Shown here piece after piece: positions 24,878 to 32,360 of a stretch of 64,000 nucleotides of DNA. This DNA is from CATQHS01 sp963422655 (lineage in GTDB: Bacteria; Actinomycetota; Acidimicrobiia; Acidimicrobiales; Aldehydirespiratoraceae): contig OY730440.1 of NCBI GenBank assembly GCA_963422655.1, forward strand, positions 1,736,001 through 1,800,000, written 5' to 3'. The notes beneath the pieces are model-generated. The model saw only the letters and a list, made by a program, of their open reading frames with translations, had not been told where the DNA came from and did no database searches. Each line of letters begins with the position of its first letter. Within the stretch, counting starts at the first letter, position 1. The position numbers were made by a program, and so were the translations under genes.

Positions 24878-26205
24878 TGAACGGCCTCGGCTCGAAGATC
24901 CGTCGGATCGAGAAGGCGCGGCTGCTCGCCTGCGTCGACGAAACCGTGGTCACCGATGCCACCGTGGTCATCGACGGGGAGCTGATCGCCTGGGCCGGGC
25001 CCGCCGATGAGCTGCCCGCTGATCTGGCCGGTGACTCGGTTCCGGTTATCGATGTGGGCGGCGCCACCGTCATGCCCGGCCTGATCGATGCCCACATGCA
25101 CATCAGCTTCGGTGAGCCCCAGACCGAAGAGGAGCTGTACATCTACACACCCCCGGCGTATCGGGCCGTCCGGGCCGCAGCCGACGCCGAGAAGGTATTG
25201 CTGGCCGGTGTCACCAGCGCTTGCGATCCCGGCGGCCCGGTCGGGATCGCGGCCGCGGTCCGCGACGCGGTGGAGGCCGGCTTGATCCAAGGCCCCAGAT
25301 TGTCCGCGGCTGGTCGCCAGATCACCACCCAGCAGGGGATCGGGGACACACTGCCCCGGTGGGTCGATATCTCCGAGTCGTCGTTCGGAGCATTGGTCCG
25401 GAGTCGTGACGAGCTACTCGAAGAGATCCGCAACGAGGTCAAGGACGGCGTCGATCTGGTCAAGATCGCCGGCTCCGGCCCTCATACGACCGAATACGGG
25501 GCGTTTCGCCTCGAAGAGCTCGAGCTGGCCGTCGGCGAGGCTCATCGGCTGGCCCGCCCGGTGGCCATGCATGCCAGATCGCGCCAATCGGTAGCAGATG
25601 CGGTCGCGGCCGGGATCGACTGGATCATGCACGCGTCCTACATGGACCCGCCCACGCTCGAAGCGGTGATCGCGACCGGCACGCCATTGCTGCCGGCTAT
25701 GACACTGCTTGTCAACTCCCTCGAGGGTGGGAGCATGCCCGCCGCCACCAAGGCCGCCATCGGGCGGGAGCTCGACGCCGCCGTATCCATCCTGACGAAG
25801 GCGTATGAGCAGGGAGCGACCCTGATTGCCGGGTCCGAGACCGGGTTTGCCATGACTCCCTACGGCCAGTGGCACACCCGGGAGATGGAGCTGTTCGTGA
25901 GCCATCTCGGGATGAGCGACATAGCGGCCATCCTCGCCATGACCCGTGATGCGGCCATTGCTGCTCCCCGCCATACCGAGATGATCGGCACGCTCACACC
26001 CGGCAAATACGCCGACATCCTTGTTGTCGACGGCCACCCCGATCAGGATGTGACGCTTCTGGGTGATCGTGAACGAATCCGGGCTGTCATCAAAGGAGGG
26101 GTAGAGGTTGCGCCGTGGCGGCCGCCTGAACTGCCAACTTCTCGTATGCCCTTCGAGAAGGCGCGGCCATACACGGCAGAACTGTACGAGAGGAACAAGT
26201 ACTGA
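24874..26205 (+). CDS. amidohydrolase (imidazolonepropionase/prolidase-like)
   Basis: A 443-residue metal hydrolase of the amidohydrolase superfamily. The signature PGLIDAHMH gives His74 and His76; GVDLVKIAGSG near residue 193 carries the Lys that bridges the two metals; His ligands follow in VAMHARS near 230 and WIMHAS near 250. In the place of the usual catalytic-metal Asp (GTDxG) the protein has AGSETGF near 320, so Glu replaces Asp or the ligand is elsewhere. The C-terminal TPGKYADILVVDGHP closing strand is typical. Coupled to the PhyH gene by ATGA; the next gene follows within about 40 bp. Confidence 0.85.
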   Translation: MMNGLGSKIRRIEKARLLACVDETVVTDATVVIDGELIAWAGPADELPADLAGDSVPVIDVGGATVMPGLIDAHMHISFGEPQTEEELYIYTPPAYRAVRAAADAEKVLLAGVTSACDPGGPVGIAAAVRDAVEAGLIQGPRLSAAGRQITTQQGIGDTLPRWVDISESSFGALVRSRDELLEEIRNEVKDGVDLVKIAGSGPHTTEYGAFRLEELELAVGEAHRLARPVAMHARSRQSVADAVAAGIDWIMHASYMDPPTLEAVIATGTPLLPAMTLLVNSLEGGSMPAATKAAIGRELDAAVSILTKAYEQGATLIAGSETGFAMTPYGQWHTREMELFVSHLGMSDIAAILAMTRDAAIAAPRHTEMIGTLTPGKYADILVVDGHPDQDVTLLGDRERIRAVIKGGVEVAPWRPPELPTSRMPFEKARPYTAELYERNKY

Positions 26206-26246
26206 CCCCGCTGGCAGACCTTTGGAGGCTCGACGGGCGCACGGCC

Positions 26247-27056
26247 GTGGTGACCGGTGCCGCCCGCGGCTTCGGTTCGGCTATCGCTCGCCGGGTGGCC
26301 GAAGCCGGCGCGGTGGTGGTGATCGCAGACGTGCGTCGAGATGAAGCGGAGTCGACCGCGGCTCGTATCACTGCTGAGACCGGTGGTGAGTGTCACGGGC
26401 GCAAGGTCGACGTCGCCGACGAGAGCTCGGTGACAGAGCTGTTCGGGTTGGTCGAAGAGCGCCTGGGGCCGGTCGATCTGCTCGTGAACAACGCCGGCGT
26501 GTTCTCCAACTACTACGTCTCGGACCTGCCGCACGACGAATGGACCCGCATATTCGACGTCAACGTCACCGGGACCTTCCTGTGCAGCCGAGCGGCGGCG
26601 GCCAGCATGACACCCCGCGGCGCGGGCGTGATCGTCAACGTGGCCTCGGTCGATGCCTTGGCCCCGTCGGCCGAGGGCTTGCTCCATTACACGACCTCCA
26701 AGCACGCCATCGCTGGCTTCACCAAGTCGCTGGCGATGGAGCTGGCTCCGGCCGGTGTGCGGGTCAACGGGGTTTGTCCCGGTGCGGCCATGACCGAGGG
26801 GGCCGTCGAGCTCATCACGGCCGGTGCAACGGAAGGTATCGACGTCGAAGCGCAATGGGATGGGATCGTGGCTCGTACTCCTCTGGGTCGTCTGTGCGAG
26901 CCCGATGATCTCGGCCGGGCCGTCGTGTTCTTGGCCTCCGACATGGCTGCGTTCGTGACCGGCGTACTCTTGCCGGTCGACGGAGGGATCCTTGTCCAGC
27001 CCCTGGAAGGCTATATACCGGTAGCAGGCCATGCATCGGGCGGAGCCGCCATATGA
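26247..27056 (+). CDS. short-chain dehydrogenase/reductase
   Basis: Classical SDR with NAD(P) motif TGAARGFG at the N-terminus, NNAG near residue 82, and active-site Ser in NVASVDA plus YTTSK near 150. The C-terminal VTGVLLPVDGG is also typical. From GTG 26247 it is 269 residues but begins in the middle of the first beta strand; the frame continues upstream as LTPLADLWRLDGRTAVVTG with CTG codons at 26202 and 26211, so a non-standard CTG start overlapping the amidohydrolase stop is quite possible. Its stop overlaps the GntR start (ATGA). It probably oxidises the alcohol formed earlier in the operon. Confidence 0.85.
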   Translation: MVTGAARGFGSAIARRVAEAGAVVVIADVRRDEAESTAARITAETGGECHGRKVDVADESSVTELFGLVEERLGPVDLLVNNAGVFSNYYVSDLPHDEWTRIFDVNVTGTFLCSRAAAASMTPRGAGVIVNVASVDALAPSAEGLLHYTTSKHAIAGFTKSLAMELAPAGVRVNGVCPGAAMTEGAVELITAGATEGIDVEAQWDGIVARTPLGRLCEPDDLGRAVVFLASDMAAFVTGVLLPVDGGILVQPLEGYIPVAGHASGGAAI

Positions 27057-27730
27057 CCAGGAAAGACAGCACCGACCAAGAGATACGGTCTACGCCGACC
27101 ATCGTGGCCGAGGGTCTCAGGAAAGAGATTCTCGATGGAACGATCGGCCCCGGCGAACGGATCAATGTTCGCAAGCTCGGTCAGCGCCTCAATGTCTCCT
27201 ACATCCCGATCCGCGAGGCGGTGCGGCTGCTCGAAGCCGAGGGCTTCGTCGAGACCAAGCCGAACGTGGGCGCCACCGCGGCCGGGATCTCACTGGTCGA
27301 GCTCGAAGACGTTTATGACCTCCGCCGCATGATCGAGCCGGTGATCGCGAAGCGGGCGGTCGAGCGCATGTCCGATGAGCATGTGATGGTGGTCCGGCAG
27401 GCCCTTCGGGAGTTGGAAGAGTTGGAGGCCATTGCATCGGGCATCGACACCAACGTCATCGTCGCTCACCGCCGTTTTCATTGGGAACTGCTGGCTCCGG
27501 CGGCGGCACCCTTGGTGGAGAGAACGCTTCGCGGCCTGTGGCGGATATCTGAGCGTTACGTACGGCGTACGCGCGGCATCGCGCTGCCCGTGGCCGTTGC
27601 CCAGCACGCTGAGATGGTGGAACTGGCGGCCCGGCGCGAGGGTGACACCCTGGCCGACCTGCTCAACGACCACTTGCACCTGACGGCCAGCGCCCTGAAG
27701 ATCCTGTACGACCGGGACCCGGCGGCATAG
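27053..27730 (+). CDS. GntR family (FCD) transcriptional regulator
   Basis: A 225-residue regulator. Residues 14-75 form a winged helix (IVAEGLRKEILDGTIGPGERINVRKLGQRLNVSYIPIREAVRLLEAEGF, only partly typical: SYIPIRE for the recognition helix). Residues 80-215 are an FCD ligand domain with His ligands in AHRRFH, VAQHAEMVE and LNDHLHL. It lies inside the operon it most likely controls (ATGA overlap with the SDR, 11 bp to the lipoyl gene). Its candidate operator is the sequence around TATAACATC found in front of three divergent units between 23.9 and 44.9 kb; that link is inference. Confidence 0.88.
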   Translation: MTRKDSTDQEIRSTPTIVAEGLRKEILDGTIGPGERINVRKLGQRLNVSYIPIREAVRLLEAEGFVETKPNVGATAAGISLVELEDVYDLRRMIEPVIAKRAVERMSDEHVMVVRQALRELEELEAIASGIDTNVIVAHRRFHWELLAPAAAPLVERTLRGLWRISERYVRRTRGIALPVAVAQHAEMVELAARREGDTLADLLNDHLHLTASALKILYDRDPAA

Positions 27731-27741
27731 CGAGAGCTCAC

Positions 27742-28008
27742 ATGCACGTGGTCGTTCTGCCCAAGACGGGCATCTACGCCGGTGACGTGGTCCTCGTGGA
27801 GTGGCTGGTCTCCGAGGGGAGCCAGGTAAGCGTCGGGGATCCGATCTTCGTCATCGAGAGCGAGAAGGTCGAGATGGAGATCGAGGCCGATGTCGACGGG
27901 TGGCTCCATCGAGAGGCCGACCCCGGTTTGGAAGCGTCGATCGGAACCCGCATCGGCGCCATCAGTGCCACCGAGGCCGAGTATCGAAGAATCGCAGGTC
28001 TGCGGTGA
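27742..28008 (+). CDS. stand-alone lipoyl (biotinyl/lipoyl attachment) domain protein
   Basis: An 88-residue protein that is a single lipoyl domain, with the modified Lys most likely at position 42 in ESEKVEME (compare ETDKA in E2 proteins); a biotin domain would show EAMKM instead. There is no E2 catalytic domain and no peripheral-subunit binding domain. The stop overlaps the GTG of the E1 gene (GTGA), so lipoyl carrier and E1 are made together. It would be the acyl acceptor for the E1 next door; the enzyme that takes the acyl group off is not in the window. Confidence 0.88.
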   Translation: MHVVVLPKTGIYAGDVVLVEWLVSEGSQVSVGDPIFVIESEKVEMEIEADVDGWLHREADPGLEASIGTRIGAISATEAEYRRIAGLR

Positions 28009-29981
28009 GTAGCAGGGAGATCCTCGAGAGCGGGTTGAAGATGATGACCCGTATCCGGGTGTTCGAAGACCGTGTGGTTCGTGAGTTCGCCAAGGGTGAG
28101 ATGCCGGGATTCGTCCACACGTACCACGGCGCCGAGCCGGTGGCGGCGGGGGTCTGCGCTCACCTGTCCGCCGCCGACATGATCACGAGCACGCATCGCG
28201 GCCATGGTCATTGCATAGCCAAGGGTTGTGACTTCCTTCCGATGGTGGCAGAGCTGTACGGACGAGAGACCGGCCTCTGCAAGGGGCGAGGCGGGTCGAT
28301 GCACATCGCCGACTTCACCCGGGGAATCCTCGGCGCCAACGCCATAGTGGGGGGTGGTATCTCGCTGGCGGTCGGGGGCGCGCTCGCGGCCCACGTTCTT
28401 GGCGACGGTCGGGTAGCGGTGTCGTTCTTCGGTGACGGCGCTGCCAATCAGGGCGTTTTCCACGAGGCGCTCAACCTGGCTGCGATCTGGCGCCTGCCCG
28501 TGGTCTTCGTATGTGAGAACAACGGTTGGGCCGAGTCGACGCCGGCCTCGTATTCGACCAGCGTGACCGATATCGCGGTCCGGGCCCGGTCCTACGGTAT
28601 TCCCGGCGTCGTGATCGACGGATCCGACTACGTCGACGTTTACGAGAAGGCCGGTCAGGCCATAGAGATGGCCCGGTCCGGCGCCGGCCCGACCCTGCTC
28701 GAGGCCAAGATCACCAGGATGCGGGGTCATTTCGTCGGTGACCCGGAGCAGTATCGCTCCCGGGAGCAACGCCGGACCGCTCGGGCCGCAGATCCTCTGG
28801 ACCGTCTCAGGTCCGAAGTCGACATCGGGGGCTACGAGCAGGAAGTCACCGCCGAGCTCGACGCCGCCTACGAATCGGCGCTGTGTGCACCGTGGCCCGA
28901 TCCGGCCCAAGTCGAGCGGTATGTGCTGTCGGAACCACCGGCTGGTCCCAGCCCTCCATCGGATCCACCGACAACGCCGCGCCAAGGGTCGTACCTGCTG
29001 GCGGTGCACGAAGCCATTGCCGGGGCTATGCGCCTTGATCCAGCTGTGGTCGTCATCGGCGAGGACATCGCCGGCGGTGCCGGGCTCGGTGAGCCGCTCG
29101 AGGGGGCCATGGGGGGCACATTCGGTGTCACCAGGGGCCTGATCGAGGAGTTCGGGCCGGATCGAGTACGTGACACCCCCATCTCCGAAGCCGGTTTCGT
29201 CGGGGCTGGTATCGGTGCCGCTTTGGCCGGTCTGCGGCCCGTCATCGATGTGATGTGGGCGAGCTTCGTCCCCTACTGCTTCGACCAGATCTTCAACCAA
29301 GCCGCGAAGATGCGCTACATGTTCGGCGGCCAGACCGACGTGCCGGTGGTGCTGCGGATGGCGGTCGGCGCCGGCCTGCGGGCCGGCAGTCAGCATTCCG
29401 ACACCCTGTATCCAATTCTTGCCCACATCCCCGGGTTCAAGGTCGTGGCTCCGGCCACGCCCGCCGACGCCAAAGGGCTTCTGGCCCGAGCCATTGTCGA
29501 GGACAGTCCGGTGGTGGTTCTCGAGCACATGAGCCTGTACCGGACGGCGGGGCCCTTGCCCGAGGAATACTACGAGTTGCCCATCGGCGCGGCCCGGGTG
29601 GCCGTGCCCGGTGAGGACGTGACGCTCATAGCGTTCGGCGCTGGTGTTTCCCTGGCGGCAGAGGCGGCCGAGACGCTCCGATCCGATCACGGAACCTCGG
29701 CCGAGGTCATCGATCTGCGGACGTTGTCACCGCTCGATGTGGACACGCTCACGGCTTCGGTCGGTCGCACCGGCCGAGCCGTTGTGATCGACGAGAGCCC
29801 ACCCCGATGCAGTATGGCTTCCGAGATCGCCGCCGTGGTCACCGAGACGGCCTTCGGTCGGCTTCGGGCTCCGGTCGCCCGGGTTACGTCGGCATGCTCG
29901 CCGGTTCCGTTCAGCCCCCCGCTCGAAGATGCCCATATGCCGACCGTGGAGCGGGTGGTCAGCAGCGTCGTCGCGATGTGA
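28005..29981 (+). CDS. fused thiamine-pyrophosphate dehydrogenase E1 (alpha+beta)
   Basis: A 658-residue fusion of the alpha and beta chains of a 2-oxo acid or acetoin dehydrogenase E1. The alpha half has STHRGHGHCIAKG near residue 64, GGSMHIAD near 100 and the TPP motif GDGAANQG...ENNGWAE at about 143-170. After a Pro-rich linker near residue 325, the beta half has GEDIAGGAG, RVRDTPISEAGFVGAGIGAAL and the transketolase C-terminal part from about 540. GTG 28005 overlaps the lipoyl gene stop. Acetoin-type E1s are the nearest by pattern. No E2 or E3 gene is in the window, which is unusual. The gene ends 5 bp before a convergent DapA-like gene. Confidence 0.88.
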   Translation: MSSREILESGLKMMTRIRVFEDRVVREFAKGEMPGFVHTYHGAEPVAAGVCAHLSAADMITSTHRGHGHCIAKGCDFLPMVAELYGRETGLCKGRGGSMHIADFTRGILGANAIVGGGISLAVGGALAAHVLGDGRVAVSFFGDGAANQGVFHEALNLAAIWRLPVVFVCENNGWAESTPASYSTSVTDIAVRARSYGIPGVVIDGSDYVDVYEKAGQAIEMARSGAGPTLLEAKITRMRGHFVGDPEQYRSREQRRTARAADPLDRLRSEVDIGGYEQEVTAELDAAYESALCAPWPDPAQVERYVLSEPPAGPSPPSDPPTTPRQGSYLLAVHEAIAGAMRLDPAVVVIGEDIAGGAGLGEPLEGAMGGTFGVTRGLIEEFGPDRVRDTPISEAGFVGAGIGAALAGLRPVIDVMWASFVPYCFDQIFNQAAKMRYMFGGQTDVPVVLRMAVGAGLRAGSQHSDTLYPILAHIPGFKVVAPATPADAKGLLARAIVEDSPVVVLEHMSLYRTAGPLPEEYYELPIGAARVAVPGEDVTLIAFGAGVSLAAEAAETLRSDHGTSAEVIDLRTLSPLDVDTLTASVGRTGRAVVIDESPPRCSMASEIAAVVTETAFGRLRAPVARVTSACSPVPFSPPLEDAHMPTVERVVSSVVAM

Positions 29982-29986
29982 TCGCC

Positions 29987-30886
29987 TCAGCCGACCGCGG
30001 CTCGAAGTAACTCGAACACACGGTCGACCTCGCGGGCGGTCTCGGGATCGAGCCGGTACCCGACCGGGCCCCGAACCCGGGCACTGGTAAAGACACCTTG
30101 ACGGACGAGCAGATGCTTCTCGACCGCGATGAAGGCGTCGAGGCTGGTCTGGAGCGAGACCAATGACGCCAACGGACCGTTGATGGCGTCGATGCGCTCG
30201 CCGTCCCCCTCGACCAGTGCGTTCCACAGGGCGACGATGGCCCAGCACACCTCAGCGCCGGGCATGGTCCCGATGATGCCCCGCTGAAAGCTGTCGACGA
30301 GCGAGATGCCTCCGGACCCCTCGAACACCCGGGCGGTGCCGTTGGTGGCCTGCATCAGCTCGGTCAAACGGGGCCCGATCGGGATCGCTTCGGGCTTGAA
30401 GAGGACACGGTCGCCGTACCCGTCGAGCAGGTCCGCCTGCATACGGATCGACATGGGTCGGCCCACGTATCCGCTCGCGTCCTGGACGATCACCGGGATG
30501 AAGACCGCGTCGAGCAAGGCCCGGTAGTAGTCGAACAGCTCACCCTCGGTGGCCGCAACCGAGAAGGGCGGGATGGCCATGACGGCAGTTGCCCCTATTG
30601 CTTCGGCGTCGGTGGCCAATCCGACGGCCACGCTGGTGCTTTCGGCGCCCACGCTCACGACCACGGGTCCATGCGGGAGCCCCAGTTCGCACGCAAGCCG
30701 GGCCAGCTCTCGGCGTTCGGGGCCCGAGAGCCGCACCACCTCCGACACCATGGCCATCACTATCCCGTGGACGCCGTGGGCGTACATCCACTCGATCTCA
30801 GCCTCGAGGATCTCGGCGTTCACGGAGTCGTCGTCCCGGAACGGGGTCTGGAAAACCGAGAGCACCCCGGCCAGTGCGGGCGACAT
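29987..30886 (-). CDS. dihydrodipicolinate synthase/N-acetylneuraminate lyase family aldolase
   Basis: A 299-residue class I aldolase of the DapA family. The Schiff-base Lys is Lys164 in VLFKPEA. Two usual family features are altered: the GTTGE loop is MVSEV (residues 46-50) and the YNxP tyrosine region reads QDASGY (135-140), so it is neither a standard DapA nor a sialate lyase. These lyases split or join pyruvate with an aldehyde. ATG 30886 is taken because a longer frame would overlap the next gene. It follows the PLP enzyme by 47 bp on the same strand. Confidence 0.82.
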   Translation of the reverse strand: MSPALAGVLSVFQTPFRDDDSVNAEILEAEIEWMYAHGVHGIVMAMVSEVVRLSGPERRELARLACELGLPHGPVVVSVGAESTSVAVGLATDAEAIGATAVMAIPPFSVAATEGELFDYYRALLDAVFIPVIVQDASGYVGRPMSIRMQADLLDGYGDRVLFKPEAIPIGPRLTELMQATNGTARVFEGSGGISLVDSFQRGIIGTMPGAEVCWAIVALWNALVEGDGERIDAINGPLASLVSLQTSLDAFIAVEKHLLVRQGVFTSARVRGPVGYRLDPETAREVDRVFELLRAAVG

Positions 30887-30933
30887 GAAGCCGATAGTAG
30901 TTACGGGGCGCGGACTGGCGCGCCGGTCCGGAG

Positions 30934-32199
30934 TCAGAAGAAGGTTCGAATCCCGCCGATCACGTTGAGCTCGATGTCCACGAGCGGGATCGCCCGCCAG
31001 CGTTCGAAGGTTGTGCAGGGATGTGAGATCCCGCAACCCACCACGTCACCAACCGACAGGTCGAAACCGTCGGGCACCCTTACGTAGGCGTGCTGATCGT
31101 CGAGGCCGAATACCTCCAGCTCACCGGCCAGCCGTTCAGGCTGCTCACCCCGCTGGATCGTCACCGGTATCGGTAGATCGACGTCGTAAGACGCGTCGCG
31201 CTTGCCGAAACCGAGCAAGGCGAGCCCGGCCTCCGGGCGCGATACCACGTAGGACCAGATCGTCAAGGCCGGTCGTAACGGGGGGTACGTATCCATTGGC
31301 GACCGAACTCCGAACGGTGACGATTCCGCGTAGAGGCGTGAGTCGTGGGTCACGTAGCAACCGGGCCGGATAACGAGCCGGACGGGCTTGGGCATGGCCC
31401 ACTCCCCGTCGAGGCCGGTCACCACCAGATCGGGGTACATGCTTCCGCCCGCGGAGACGATGATCTCGTCGAGATGATCGACGAGCGACAGGTCCTCGAG
31501 CCGTTGCATCAGCAGGCGCAGCTCGCCCATCAGTTCATCGACGGCACCGAGGCTGTCATCGGACCGGTGCCAGATCCCCTCGTAGGCTTCGGCCCCCACC
31601 AGTCGCAGCCGCGGCGATGACGATGTTCGGACGGCGACATCGAGCGCTTCGTCGACGCTTCGACATCCGGTACGACCGCCGGGGGCCCCGAGCTCGACCA
31701 GCACGTCGATAGCGCGGCCTTCGGGCCGCTCGCTGAGCGCTCTCTCCATCAGTTCCACACCAGCTACGGAGTCGACCAATACCAGGATCTCTACCCGGGG
31801 GTGGGCGGCCAGCTCGTCCCACACCCAGCGAACCGCGGCGGGATCGATGACCTGATGGGCGATCAGTATCCGCTCGACGCCGAAGGCACGAAGCATCCGA
31901 GCCTGACTCGCAGTTGCGGCGGTGATCGCCCACGCCCCGGCGTCGAGTTGCCACTGGATGATCTCGGGCGACATCGTCGTCTTCCCGTGCGGTGCCAGCG
32001 AGATGCCGGTGTCGTTGCAGAAGCGGCTGACGGTCGTGAGGTTGTGTTCGAGATCTCGGGCTGAGATGGTGGCAACCGGGAACAGGAAGTCGCCGGTGAA
32101 GAGGTTCGGGGTTGTTGCTGCCAGCGATTCCAGGTGACCCGGTCCGGTGGCGGCGGGCCAGCCCTTGTAATACTGTTCGAGGTCGGGGGTTGGCTTCAC
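30934..32199 (-). CDS. fold-type III PLP enzyme, D-threonine aldolase/D-serine dehydratase-like
   Basis: A 421-residue protein of the alanine racemase N-terminal (DSD1-like) family. PLP Lys73 is in LAPHGKTTMSP. The barrel continues through LIAHQV and VLVDSVAGVELM; the C-terminal domain has the metal pair His and Cys in CGISHPCTTF, as in D-threonine aldolase and eukaryotic D-serine dehydratase. Probable reactions are cleavage of a beta-hydroxy D-amino acid to glycine plus aldehyde, or D-serine deamination. It precedes the DapA-like gene, so an amino-acid derived aldehyde or pyruvate may pass between them. Divergent from the hydantoinase operon. Confidence 0.82.
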   Translation of the reverse strand: MKPTPDLEQYYKGWPAATGPGHLESLAATTPNLFTGDFLFPVATISARDLEHNLTTVSRFCNDTGISLAPHGKTTMSPEIIQWQLDAGAWAITAATASQARMLRAFGVERILIAHQVIDPAAVRWVWDELAAHPRVEILVLVDSVAGVELMERALSERPEGRAIDVLVELGAPGGRTGCRSVDEALDVAVRTSSSPRLRLVGAEAYEGIWHRSDDSLGAVDELMGELRLLMQRLEDLSLVDHLDEIIVSAGGSMYPDLVVTGLDGEWAMPKPVRLVIRPGCYVTHDSRLYAESSPFGVRSPMDTYPPLRPALTIWSYVVSRPEAGLALLGFGKRDASYDVDLPIPVTIQRGEQPERLAGELEVFGLDDQHAYVRVPDGFDLSVGDVVGCGISHPCTTFERWRAIPLVDIELNVIGGIRTFF

Positions 32200-32312
32200 A
32201 CCTGACTCCGTCCGGAGGGTCGGGTCAGGCTAACCGGCCGGCCGTGACGACCAGCTCACCGATTACGTCGCTGGGCAGAGCGATCCCGACGCAGCCCGGA
32301 GCGACCCGGGTA

Positions 32313-32326
32313 GATGTTATATGATC
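32313..32326. promoter_or_regulatory. candidate operator GATGTTATATGATC
   Basis: Lies in the 161-bp space between the divergent PLP-enzyme and hydantoinase genes. It is an imperfect palindrome (GATnnTATAnnATC) and, read on the other strand, differs from the 44,905 site at only one of 14 positions. It also overlaps a possible -10 sequence. Confidence 0.45.
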
Positions 32327-32360
32327 AGGGATTACCCGGGAATGTCGGACTGGAGAGTTG

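Noticed and set aside
27774..29690. 638-codon minus-strand frame
   Set aside because: Antisense to the lipoyl/E1 pair; no motif, unusual composition.
29973..29985. hairpin GCGAT-GTG-ATCGC at the E1 gene end as a terminator
   Set aside because: Only a 5-bp stem with a three-base loop and no U-tract; too weak to list.
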